Counted from the first letter of the stretch, positions 1 to 5,951 are shown. The stretch is DNA of 6,789 nt from an uncultured bacterium (GCA_948888345.1 CAQTPN010000076.1:1-6789), one strand, 5' to 3'. The notes: generated from the sequence alone by a model not told the origin. Made by a program: numbers and translations.

Positions 1-49
1 CATCTAAATTGTTGTTAATGATTGTAGTATCTACGCTTCTTACCTTCAT
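1..49 (-). CDS. start of an unidentified gene, cut by the window edge
   Basis: An ATG at 49 reads leftward for 16 full codons (MKVRSVDTTIINNNLD) without a stop and runs off the window. The nearest upstream in-frame codon that matters is a TAA at 59-61, so ATG 49 is the first possible ATG start. AAGAAG lies only 3 bases before it, which is close for a ribosome-binding site. The best support is the near-consensus promoter at 163-191 that points at this start with nothing else between. The visible peptide is too short to place in a family. It could also be a chance reading frame behind a small RNA. Confidence 0.4.
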   Translation of the reverse strand, partial: MKVRSVDTTIINNNLD

Positions 50-92
50 AAACTTCTTTTAAAAAATAATCACAAGAAATATAACGTTGCTG

Positions 93-127
93 AAAAAAAA
101 TAATTGCTAGCATGAGGCTATTTTTTA
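93..127 (-). terminator. weak hairpin plus T-tract in a leader (possible attenuator or sRNA end)
   Basis: Read leftward, a short stem TAGC (120-117) / GCTA (111-108) with a 5-base loop is followed by GCAATTA and then a run of eight T. The flanking AAAAAATA and TATTTTTT can also pair around it. It lies inside the transcript predicted from the promoter at 163-191, about 35-65 bases after the start. It could end a short RNA of about 65 bases or attenuate the gene at 49. The core stem is only four pairs, so this is tentative. Confidence 0.22.
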
Positions 128-162
128 AACAAAAATTTACATTTTGCATTCTCAAGAGTGTA

Positions 163-191
163 ATTCTAACACCATTAAACTTTTTTATCAA
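163..191 (-). promoter_or_regulatory. near-consensus sigma70-type promoter, reading left
   Basis: On the minus strand TTGATA (186-191, 5 of 6 to TTGACA) is separated by exactly 17 bases from TAGAAT (163-168, 5 of 6 to TATAAT). A TG one base before the -10 gives an extended -10 (TGT-TAGAAT). A transcript would begin near 153-159 and have a leader of about 105-110 bases to the ATG at 49. This is the best promoter match I find in the window. AT-rich DNA yields such matches by chance, but the spacing and extended -10 together make it credible. Confidence 0.55.
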
Positions 192-192
192 T

Positions 193-208
193 TAATTCTT
201 AAGAATTA
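193..208. repeat. perfect 16-bp palindrome TAATTCTTAAGAATTA
   Basis: The two 8-base halves are exact reverse complements with no spacer. It sits directly upstream of the -35 element of the leftward promoter (186-191) and about 125 bases before the rightward small ORF. That is a typical place for a dimeric regulator's operator. It has no T-tract and no loop, so it is not a terminator. A chance palindrome in AT-rich DNA remains possible. Confidence 0.45.
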
Positions 209-333
209 TGTAGTTTTCGCATAGTACTGTTATTTGCTACTATTCTATCGGGGGAGTTATTTTTAAATTGTGTTGTTTTAAATTATTGATGAAAAGGAAA
301 TAAAAAGACTATTAACAAAGGACTTAAACTATT

Positions 334-423
334 ATGAAACCATCATCATATACATTTTGCAGTGCTTATTTACTTGGTTTGTGGGTGCTTTTTTCTATGT
401 TGACATTTTTTATTCTTGATTAA
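334..423 (+). CDS. putative 29-aa single-span membrane protein
   Basis: ATG at 334 opens a 29-codon frame ending with TAA at 421-423. AAGGA (318-322) lies 11 bases before the ATG, an acceptable though slightly long spacing. The peptide begins MKPSSYTF and then carries one continuous hydrophobic stretch, about residues 8-28, including YLLGLWVLFSMLTFFIL, with Asp as the last residue. A short N-terminus with one Lys, then a membrane span, is the layout of small bacterial membrane proteins such as subunits of membrane complexes or type I toxin peptides. I recognise no specific family. Its last 14 bases overlap the end of ribF tail to tail, and no ribF terminator is visible before it, so ribF read-through would be antisense to it. 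It is below the usual length cutoff of gene callers. A chance frame cannot be excluded. Confidence 0.42.
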   Translation: MKPSSYTFCSAYLLGLWVLFSMLTFFILD

Positions 424-1339
424 TTGAATTAATATCATTTGATATAGCGGCTTTTAATTCTTCAATGCAGCTGAACTTTCTTTCTTCTCTCAGGGGTTTT
501 TTAAAATAAACTCTTAGATTTTGCCCGTAAATATCTTTATCGAAATTCAGGATATGTACTTCTAAAACAGGATTATTGGAATTATTAATTGTGGGTTTTA
601 CTCCCCAGTTTATAAGGGCTTTATACTTAATTTTATCATATTCGGCCATTCCGAAATAAACACCGTAAGGAGGGCGCACAATATTTTCGGGCCATTTTAT
701 ATTAGCAGTGTTAAACCCCAGTTTTCTTGCAAGACCAAGCCCTTTTATAACTTCTCCTTCAATGTTAAAATCGTATCCTAAAAGCATATTTGCCTCTTTT
801 ATATAGGCCCGCTCAATAAATTTTTTAATATTTGTGCTTGAAACAAGCGCATTATTCATACGCATCTTTTCAATTTCTATATATTTATATCCAAGATATT
901 CATTGTTTCTTAAAAATTCGCTGTTTCCCTGCATTTCATTCGTATTTTTTGCGCCGAAAGTATGATTAAATCCTGTAATTATATATTTAGGGTTAAAATT
1001 TTTTATTAAAATATTTAAATATTCTTTTGCGCTGATATTTTTATATTCTTCAAAATCAAGTATATAAGCACAGTCAAGCCCTATATCCTTAAACATTTTA
1101 ATTCTGTCCCCGGGGGTTTGAATATTTATATTTTTTTTAGGGTCAAAATATCCGCGCGGTGCTTTTTTAAAGCTTATAACAGCACTTTGCCCCTCTTCTT
1201 TTTTTGCAAAATCAACGGCAGTTTTAAGAATTTTCTTATGTGCAATGTGCACTCCGTCAAAAAAGCCTAAAGCTATGCTTGTAAAATGATTAAAATCTGC
1301 AGCATTTGATAATTGAACTTTTGAATTTAGTATATTCAT
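410..1339 (-). CDS. ribF: bifunctional riboflavin kinase / FMN adenylyltransferase (FAD synthetase)
   Basis: This 309-aa protein has the usual RibF length. It phosphorylates riboflavin to FMN and adenylates FMN to FAD, in the cytoplasm. The N-terminal nucleotidyltransferase domain (about 20-185) has GFFDGVHIAH (25-34), matching GxFDGVHxGH, and the SST motif at 167-169. The C-terminal riboflavin kinase domain (about 188-308) has GEVIKGLGLARKLGFNTAN (195-213), GVYF (226-229), the VKPT loop (247-250), LEVHILNFDKDIYG (259-272) and the closing FKKPLREERKF (279-289). Several normally conserved positions differ: GH is AH (33-34), the GxDFRFG motif reads GFNHTFG (123-129), SSTxIR ends in Lys172, and PTAN is NTAN (210-213). 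The fold is clear, and activity is likely but not proven for the adenylyltransferase half. ATG 1339 follows the stop of the relA/spoT gene by 2 bases (TAA-TT-ATG). There is only a weak AGG about 15 bases upstream, so translation is probably coupled to the upstream gene. No terminator is evident downstream. Confidence 0.95.
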   Translation of the reverse strand: MNILNSKVQLSNAADFNHFTSIALGFFDGVHIAHKKILKTAVDFAKKEEGQSAVISFKKAPRGYFDPKKNINIQTPGDRIKMFKDIGLDCAYILDFEEYKNISAKEYLNILIKNFNPKYIITGFNHTFGAKNTNEMQGNSEFLRNNEYLGYKYIEIEKMRMNNALVSSTNIKKFIERAYIKEANMLLGYDFNIEGEVIKGLGLARKLGFNTANIKWPENIVRPPYGVYFGMAEYDKIKYKALINWGVKPTINNSNNPVLEVHILNFDKDIYGQNLRVYFKKPLREERKFSCIEELKAAISNDINSINQE

Positions 1340-1341
1340 AA

Positions 1342-3570
1342 TTACTGCTTTGCCTGAGGTTTATTCTGCCGTTTGTTTTTTTGATTTTTATTTTTGCCTT
1401 TGCTTAAACTGTTCAGGTCATTTTTTTGCTGTAATCTTCGAACCGATAATACATCGGGGATGGTTTGAATGTTTAGAATTACCTTTTTTAATGTCTCAAT
1501 ATCTGATAATTCAACCCCGATATCCATAATGCCGAATTTTTTGGATTTTAAATAACTGTTCGCATAGGCTATATTTGTATTGGTATCTGCAATTTTTATT
1601 AAAATATCTTTTAAAATGCCGACCCTATCTTGAGATTCTATCCTTAAATGCGCAATATATGTAGCTGATGATACATTATCCGCCCATTTTATATCCATCA
1701 TTCTCTCAGGGATAATATCAAATAAACATTTGCAATCAAGCCTGTGAACCGTTACGCCCTTTGATTTTGTAACAACGCCTACAATGGGTTCCCCGGGTAT
1801 TGGAGAACAGCATTTTGCAAGGCTCCACAGCATCCCTTCTAAGCCGATGATGTCATTTTTCTTATTGTTTTTTCTGCTTTTTGAATGTTCTTTTTCTTCA
1901 ATATTTTCTAAAGGTTTATTTTCAGGCTTTTTAAGCTTGTTTAAAACCTTATGAATTGTAGTTTCGCCGTATCCGAGTGCCGCAAATAAATCAGGTGCGC
2001 TTTTATAATTCATCTCTCTTGCGCAGCGGTCTATTTCGCCGGTTTTTAAATATTCATCAAATACGGCTTTTGTTAAATTTGTTTCAAGGGCAGATTTTCC
2101 AATTTCAATATTATCTTCCCTCTTATATTTTTTAAACCACAGGCGTATTTTTGAAATCGCGCTTTTTGTAACTACAAAATTCAGCCAGTCAATTTTTGGC
2201 ATAAATTGTTTTGAAGTTAAAATTTCAACAATATCCCCGTTTTGAAGCTTTGTATCCAAAGGAACAATTCTTCCGTTTATAAGAGCACCGACCGTTCTGT
2301 GACCGACTTCTGTATGGATTCTGTATGCAAAATCAACCGGGGTGGAATTAGCGGGTAAATCTACAACATCTCCTGCCGGAGTAAAAGCAAAAACCTGGTC
2401 TGCAAATAAATCTAATTTAACGCTTTCAACAAATTCTTTGGCATCTGAGGTATCTTTATCAATTTCAACAAGTTTTCTCATCCAGTTAAATTGAATGTCA
2501 TTTTTGTCTTCAGCCTTAACAGAACCTGATTCTTTATACCTCCAGTGCGCAGCAACCCCGTATTCCGCAACATCATGCATTTCTTTTGTTCTGATTTGAA
2601 TTTCAAAAGGTTTATTTTTTGACCCGATAACAGATGTATGCAAAGAGCGGTACAAATTTCCTTTAGGCATTGCAATATAATCTTTAAAACGCCCGGGGAT
2701 AGGCTTAAATTGGGAGTGAATAATACCGAGAACATTATAACAGGCTCTGATATCATCAACGATAACTCTTATTGCAGTAATATCATAAAGTTCATCAAAA
2801 GAAACATTCTGGCGTTTCATTTTGTTATAAATGCTGTAATAATGCTTTGCTCTGCCGTATATTGTGGCATGAATTCCCGCATCTTTTAGACTGTTTGAAA
2901 TCGTTTCTATTAAGGATGATACCACTTTATCTCTGTCATGCTTTGTTTGAGCTACAAGCTTTGCAATTTCATAATACTTTTCAGGATTAATGTAGCGGAG
3001 AGATAAATCTTCAAGCTCTGCTTTAATTTTTCCGATACCTAAACGATTTGCAAGGGGGGCAAAAATATCAAGTGTTTCTTGTGCGATGCGTTTTTGTTTA
3101 TTTGCAGCCATATAATTAAGTGTGCGCATATTATGAAGACGGTCTGCAAGCTTTAAAAAGATTATGCGGACATCTTCAGCCATTGCAATAAACATTCTGC
3201 GGAAGTTTTCCGCCTGTCGTTCTTCTTTTGATTTGAATTGATATTTTCCAAGTTTTGTAACACCGTTTACAAGCTTTAATACATCAGGGCCGAAATTATT
3301 TTCAATTTCTTCAGGCTTTGTATCCGTATCTTCCAGAATATCATGTAAAAATGCCGCTATTATTGTATTTGTATCAAGCCTTAATTCTGTTAATATTTTT
3401 GCAACTTCAATCGGGTGAATTATATAAGGCTCTTCAGATATCCTGTACTGCCCCTCATGTAATCTGGAAGCAAAAAGATAGGCATGTTCTATCTTTTCAA
3501 TATCTTCCATCCCTCTGTTTTGAGAAATCAATATTTCTTTTAATTCATTAAACAGCATCAAATATGACAT
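1342..3570 (-). CDS. relA: bifunctional (p)ppGpp synthetase/hydrolase, long RelA/SpoT homologue
   Basis: This 742-aa protein is full length for the Rel family, which makes and degrades the alarmone (p)ppGpp from GTP/GDP and ATP. The hydrolase HD domain keeps H52, H76-D77, E80-D81 and D143-R144 (LADRLHNMRT, 141-150). The synthetase domain has YGRAKHYYSIYNKM (238-251), LYDITAIRV (261-269), RFKD (294-297), Y307 in the PKGNLYRSLHT loop (302-312) and EIQIRT (323-328). RFKD, rather than EFDD, marks the bifunctional SpoT/Rel class, not the synthetase-only RelA class. A TGS domain (about 388-453), a helical region, a Cys motif (C587-C588, H609, C613) and a C-terminal ACT domain (about 638-715) complete the ribosome-sensing half. 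A Lys/Glu/Asn-rich linker lies at 548-575, and a basic, Asn/Gln-rich tail of about 27 residues (716-742) follows ACT. ATG 3570 is favoured over the second ATG (3558) because AGGTG at 3583-3587 is 12 bases away from it. It is first in an operon with ribF. It could equally be named rel or spoT. Confidence 0.96.
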   Translation of the reverse strand: MSYLMLFNELKEILISQNRGMEDIEKIEHAYLFASRLHEGQYRISEEPYIIHPIEVAKILTELRLDTNTIIAAFLHDILEDTDTKPEEIENNFGPDVLKLVNGVTKLGKYQFKSKEERQAENFRRMFIAMAEDVRIIFLKLADRLHNMRTLNYMAANKQKRIAQETLDIFAPLANRLGIGKIKAELEDLSLRYINPEKYYEIAKLVAQTKHDRDKVVSSLIETISNSLKDAGIHATIYGRAKHYYSIYNKMKRQNVSFDELYDITAIRVIVDDIRACYNVLGIIHSQFKPIPGRFKDYIAMPKGNLYRSLHTSVIGSKNKPFEIQIRTKEMHDVAEYGVAAHWRYKESGSVKAEDKNDIQFNWMRKLVEIDKDTSDAKEFVESVKLDLFADQVFAFTPAGDVVDLPANSTPVDFAYRIHTEVGHRTVGALINGRIVPLDTKLQNGDIVEILTSKQFMPKIDWLNFVVTKSAISKIRLWFKKYKREDNIEIGKSALETNLTKAVFDEYLKTGEIDRCAREMNYKSAPDLFAALGYGETTIHKVLNKLKKPENKPLENIEEKEHSKSRKNNKKNDIIGLEGMLWSLAKCCSPIPGEPIVGVVTKSKGVTVHRLDCKCLFDIIPERMMDIKWADNVSSATYIAHLRIESQDRVGILKDILIKIADTNTNIAYANSYLKSKKFGIMDIGVELSDIETLKKVILNIQTIPDVLSVRRLQQKNDLNSLSKGKNKNQKNKRQNKPQAKQ

Positions 3571-3576
3571 AGATTA

Positions 3577-3604
3577 ATTTTACACCTTTTTTATGATATT
3601 TCAA
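3577..3604 (-). promoter_or_regulatory. putative promoter of the relA-ribF operon
   Basis: Read leftward, TTGAAA (3599-3604, 5 of 6 to consensus) is followed after 16 bases by TAAAAT (3577-3582, 5 of 6). Only 6 bases separate the -10 from the ATG at 3570, so this promoter would start the RNA at or next to the start codon and give a leaderless transcript. It would also exclude the AGGTG at 3583-3587 from the message. Either this promoter is used and the mRNA is leaderless, or a promoter further upstream is used with AGGTG as ribosome-binding site. Confidence 0.35.
3583..3590 (-). promoter_or_regulatory. Shine-Dalgarno candidate (AAAAGGTG) for the relA/spoT gene
   Basis: AAAAGGTG on the minus strand ends 12 bases before ATG 3570. 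It is a fair match to the anti-SD complement at a long spacing. It supports ATG 3570 over the in-frame ATG at 3558, which would be 24 bases away. It falls inside the spacer of the overlapping promoter candidate at 3577-3604, so both cannot act on the same transcript. Confidence 0.4.
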
Positions 3605-3630
3605 TCTTCTATTTATATTAAAATATTTAA

Positions 3631-3924
3631 ATGGATATTGATGAGCTTAAAAAACTGATATCAGCCTCACGGGACGGATATAAATTAAGAATAAAAGTTT
3701 CTGCCAATTCTAAGAAAAACAGTTTTGAATTTTTAAATGACGATTCTGATAATATTCTTAAAGTTAAAATTAATAAACCGGCGGTTGATGGTAAGGCTAA
3801 TAAAGCAGTTATAGAATATCTTTCGGAAATTTTTAATGTGCCGAAAAGCAATATTACAATTTTAAACGGCGAAAAATCATCTCAAAAATGCTTGCTAATC
3901 AGGGCTAAAAATAATATAATCTAA
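3631..3924 (+). CDS. DUF167 / YggU-family protein
   Basis: This 97-aa protein is about the usual size for the family (roughly 75-100 aa). The family signature is clear: LRIKVSANSKKN (19-30) in the place of the V-x-P-x-A-x-x-x-x strand, LKVKINKPAVDGKANKAVIEYLSEIF (43-68) with the diagnostic P-x-VDGKAN, then NITILNGEKSSQKCLLI (74-90) matching the usual G-x-(T/S)S-x-x-K ending. Structures of the family show a small alpha/beta fold, but the biological role is not established, so I assign none. The ATG is immediately preceded by an in-frame TAA (3628-3630), so no earlier start is possible. There is no Shine-Dalgarno sequence in the preceding 40 bases. TATATT at 3614-3619 could be a -10 element giving an almost leaderless RNA. 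It is divergent from the relA/spoT gene across 60 bases. Confidence 0.9.
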   Translation: MDIDELKKLISASRDGYKLRIKVSANSKKNSFEFLNDDSDNILKVKINKPAVDGKANKAVIEYLSEIFNVPKSNITILNGEKSSQKCLLIRAKNNII

Positions 3925-3942
3925 GCAAGGAATGTTTAAAGC

Positions 3943-3958
3943 AGTGCGGTACTTTTTT
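3943..3958 (+). terminator. weak candidate terminator after the DUF167 gene
   Basis: AGTG (3943-3946) can pair with TACT (3950-3953), including one G-T pair, around a three-base loop, followed by five more T to 3958. It lies about 20 bases after the DUF167 stop. The stem is short and marginal. The T-run is also the left arm of a longer inverted repeat, so the sequence may serve another purpose. Confidence 0.22.
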
Positions 3959-4010
3959 AATAACTTTTGTAAAAAAATGATAAGCTTTTGTAACAAAAAT
4001 TTAAAAAAGT
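3951..4010. repeat. nested direct and inverted repeats upstream of the c-di-GMP gene
   Basis: ACTTTTTTAA (3951-3960) and TTAAAAAAGT (4001-4010) are perfect 10-base inverted repeats 40 bases apart. Inside them CTTTTGTAA occurs twice (3964-3972 and 3985-3993), exactly 21 bases apart, about two helical turns, each preceded by ATAA with or without one extra G. The second copy is part of a perfect dyad TTTTGT-A-ACAAAA (3986-3998). Equal helical facing and a dyad suggest binding sites for a dimeric regulator. The block lies 20-40 bases upstream of the possible -10 elements of the next gene. AT-rich composition raises the chance level. Confidence 0.42.
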
Positions 4011-4029
4011 GTCAATATTTTATTCTCTT

Positions 4030-4041
4030 TATACTTAAAAT
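4030..4041 (+). promoter_or_regulatory. possible -10 elements for the GAF-GGDEF-HD-GYP gene
   Basis: TATACT (4030-4035) and TAAAAT (4036-4041) are adjacent -10 candidates about 50-60 bases before the GTG start. The only -35-like sequence is GTGTCA (4009-4014, 4 of 6), 15 bases before TATACT, which is a poor spacing. A promoter here is expected because the spacer is 167 bases and ends in a ribosome-binding site, but the exact elements are uncertain. A weak -35 would fit control by an activator. Confidence 0.28.
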
Positions 4042-4071
4042 ATACAAGTGTGAAAATTAAAATCTAATTTT

Positions 4072-4090
4072 AGAAGGTTTAAACAGGAAA
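4072..4090 (+). promoter_or_regulatory. ribosome-binding sequences deciding the GTG start
   Basis: AGAAGG (4072-4077) and AGGAAA (4085-4090) precede the GTG at 4092. AGGA is 3 bases from the start, which is close, and AGAAGG is 14 bases away, which is long. An in-frame TAA at 4080-4082 rules out any earlier start, and the next in-frame ATG lies about 98 codons downstream, inside the GAF region. GTG 4092 is therefore the start. Confidence 0.5.
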
Positions 4091-4091
4091 A

Positions 4092-5951
4092 GTGAATTTC
4101 AAAGAGTCGGAAAATAAACCTGCAAATAATAAGAGGTCAAATAAAGAAGAAAACCGGAACGAAGTAAAAATTAATTCCGTATTTTCTAACCCCATTAATT
4201 CTAAAGTCCAGGCGCATACAAGCACAAGCGCAAACAGGCTTTACGGGGGATATTCAAACCAGAATTATACAAAGCAGCTAAATATTAATTATCAGGAAAT
4301 CCTAAAGTTTATAAATGATGCGTTTTCAAGCAAAAATGAACTTGGACAGCTGTTTTATTCTATTCATAATATCTTATCCACAAGAATGCAGATAAATTGC
4401 TCAGCATTAGGGCTTGTAAATAAACAGTCAAAATGTGTAAATATTAAGCTTGTTGATAAAGTGGGTTCAACCTATTCAAGCAAAATAATGCTGTCTGATG
4501 CGGAAAATCCTATTGTAAAATGCGTTCAAACTAAAAAAATGCAAAGAACTCAGGATGTAAATTTCTTGAGTGCATCATATTTAAACAGTTCGGCTATGCT
4601 TTTATTTCCGCTGGTTGCTGTGGATGAATGCCTTGGCGTTTATGCAGTCGGTGATTTCAGGTCGGATATGTATACAGAGCTTTACCAGTTTATCGGAAAT
4701 GCTATGGGGCTTTTTGCTCAAAATATTAATCTTCTTGAAATGGTTGAGAAAAATTCCGATACCGATACATTAACCGGTCTTGCAAACCACAAACACCTTC
4801 AGGAGGAATTATCAAAACAGATACAGCTTGCGGAAAAAGCTAATTCACAGTTATCAATTTGCATTTTTGATATTTCAAATATCTCTCAAATAAATAGGGA
4901 ATTAGGCCATGCTAAAGGCGATGAAATTATTAAAACCGTAGCGCACAAAATTAAACAAAGTATTAGAAATACTGATTTTGCAGGCAGATACGGCGGGGAT
5001 GAAATCGCAGTATTGATGCCCAACACCCCTCTTGAAGAAGCAAAATATATAGCTGAATATTTATCTTATACGCTATCTTGCGTTATTGTGGATGCCGTAG
5101 GCCCTATTAAAGTAAGTGCCGGTATTGCAGCCTATCCTCTGGCTTCCAAAAATCAGGAAAAACTCCTTGTTTTAGCTGAACAAGCCATGTATATTTCAAA
5201 AAGTAAATCGTACGAATCAGGCAACTGCATAGTTGTTACAAGCGAAGATTATAATTTCTGGGATGATGAAGCATTAAAATGCTTTGCTGAAGTTTTAACC
5301 AAAAAGCACGCTGAAATAGGTGTAGATTTTGAAGAAGAGCTTATAAGCAAGTTCCATAACGAAAAAATTATTTCAAATAAACACCTTCTTGATGTTGTAA
5401 CCTCTCTTGCAAGCACAATTGATGCAAAAGACCCGTATACAAAAGGCCATTCAACCTTTGTATCAAGGTATTCTGAAGCCCTTGCAAGAGCCGTAAGGCT
5501 TCCTGAGGCTGAAGTTGAACGTATTAAGCTGGGTGCCCTCCTTCATGATATAGGAAAAATCGGCATCCCTGAAAATGTTCTTAAAAAACCCAGTATGTTG
5601 AATGATGATGAATGGGAAATTATGAAGCAGCACCCTGTAATCGGGGCTGAAAAGGTTCTGGCACCGAATGAATCATTAAGAGATTTAATCCCTATGGTTA
5701 AATTTCACCATGAGCATTATGATGGCACCGGATACCCGTTTGGCTTAAAAGGAGATGAAATTCCGCTTTCTGCAAGGATAGTATCGATAGCAGACGCTTA
5801 TCATGCTCTTGTATCCGACAGGCCCTACAGAAAAGGTCTCGGTGTTGAAAAAGCCTGCGAAATTTTGAAACTTGGTGCCGGTGTTCAATGGGACAGAGAA
5901 CTTGTAAGACAATTTATTGTTATTGCCCCCTCCCTTTCAACAGAAGTTTAA
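4092..5951 (+). CDS. GAF-GGDEF-HD-GYP cyclic-di-GMP signalling protein, probable phosphodiesterase
   Basis: This 619-aa protein has no membrane segment or signal peptide, so it is cytoplasmic. Residues 1-65 are Asn/Ser/Lys-rich and probably disordered. A GAF-like sensor domain spans about 66-215. The GGDEF domain (about 222-380) has DTLTGLANHKHL (225-236), D260, N268, GH..GD (272-277) and GGDEI (301-305), with an inhibitory-site RxxD (R292-D295) at the standard five-residue distance. The usual DxDxFKxxND motif is altered to DISNISQINR, losing the Phe and Lys, and GGDEF ends in Ile. The HD-GYP domain (about 430-610) is complete: H453, H485-D486, GK 488-489, H514, HHEHYDGTGYP (539-549) and D568. 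HD-GYP enzymes hydrolyse c-di-GMP to pGpG or GMP, so breakdown is the likely main activity. The GGDEF domain may be a weak cyclase or a GTP-sensing regulator. The GAF ligand is unknown. The gene starts with GTG and follows a repeat-rich upstream region. It is a single-gene unit by appearance. Confidence 0.93.
   Translation: MNFKESENKPANNKRSNKEENRNEVKINSVFSNPINSKVQAHTSTSANRLYGGYSNQNYTKQLNINYQEILKFINDAFSSKNELGQLFYSIHNILSTRMQINCSALGLVNKQSKCVNIKLVDKVGSTYSSKIMLSDAENPIVKCVQTKKMQRTQDVNFLSASYLNSSAMLLFPLVAVDECLGVYAVGDFRSDMYTELYQFIGNAMGLFAQNINLLEMVEKNSDTDTLTGLANHKHLQEELSKQIQLAEKANSQLSICIFDISNISQINRELGHAKGDEIIKTVAHKIKQSIRNTDFAGRYGGDEIAVLMPNTPLEEAKYIAEYLSYTLSCVIVDAVGPIKVSAGIAAYPLASKNQEKLLVLAEQAMYISKSKSYESGNCIVVTSEDYNFWDDEALKCFAEVLTKKHAEIGVDFEEELISKFHNEKIISNKHLLDVVTSLASTIDAKDPYTKGHSTFVSRYSEALARAVRLPEAEVERIKLGALLHDIGKIGIPENVLKKPSMLNDDEWEIMKQHPVIGAEKVLAPNESLRDLIPMVKFHHEHYDGTGYPFGLKGDEIPLSARIVSIADAYHALVSDRPYRKGLGVEKACEILKLGAGVQWDRELVRQFIVIAPSLSTEV

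Larger units (their letters stand above)
50..333. other. divergent intergenic region with promoter, palindrome and hairpin
   Basis: This 284-base AT-rich stretch separates the leftward gene starting at 49 from the rightward small ORF starting at 334. It holds the leftward promoter (163-191), the 16-bp palindrome (193-208), a weak hairpin with T-tract (93-127) and a possible rightward extended -10 (TGC-TACTAT, 235-243) that lacks a recognisable -35. TTTTAAATT occurs twice, at 261-269 and 276-284. I see no longer reading frame here. Transcripts running past the end of ribF would cross this region antisense to the small ORF. Confidence 0.5.

Noticed and set aside
289..303. Four-codon frame ATG-AAA-AGG-AAA-TAA upstream of the small ORF as a leader peptide
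   Set aside because: It is too short to judge and has no ribosome-binding site; such frames are expected by chance.
419..433. Palindrome ATTAATTGAATTAAT near the ribF stop as a terminator
   Set aside because: It consists of Asn/Ile/Ser codons of the RibF C-terminus, is all AT in its arms and has no following T-tract.
2478..2759. Open frames opposite or inside the relA/spoT gene (also 2638-2889 and 3318-3551)
   Set aside because: They lie wholly within a full-length conserved gene in other frames, have no family features and no ribosome-binding site of note.
3627..3851. Minus-strand open frame across the DUF167 gene
   Set aside because: The plus-strand frame matches DUF167 motifs throughout; the minus frame is its shadow.
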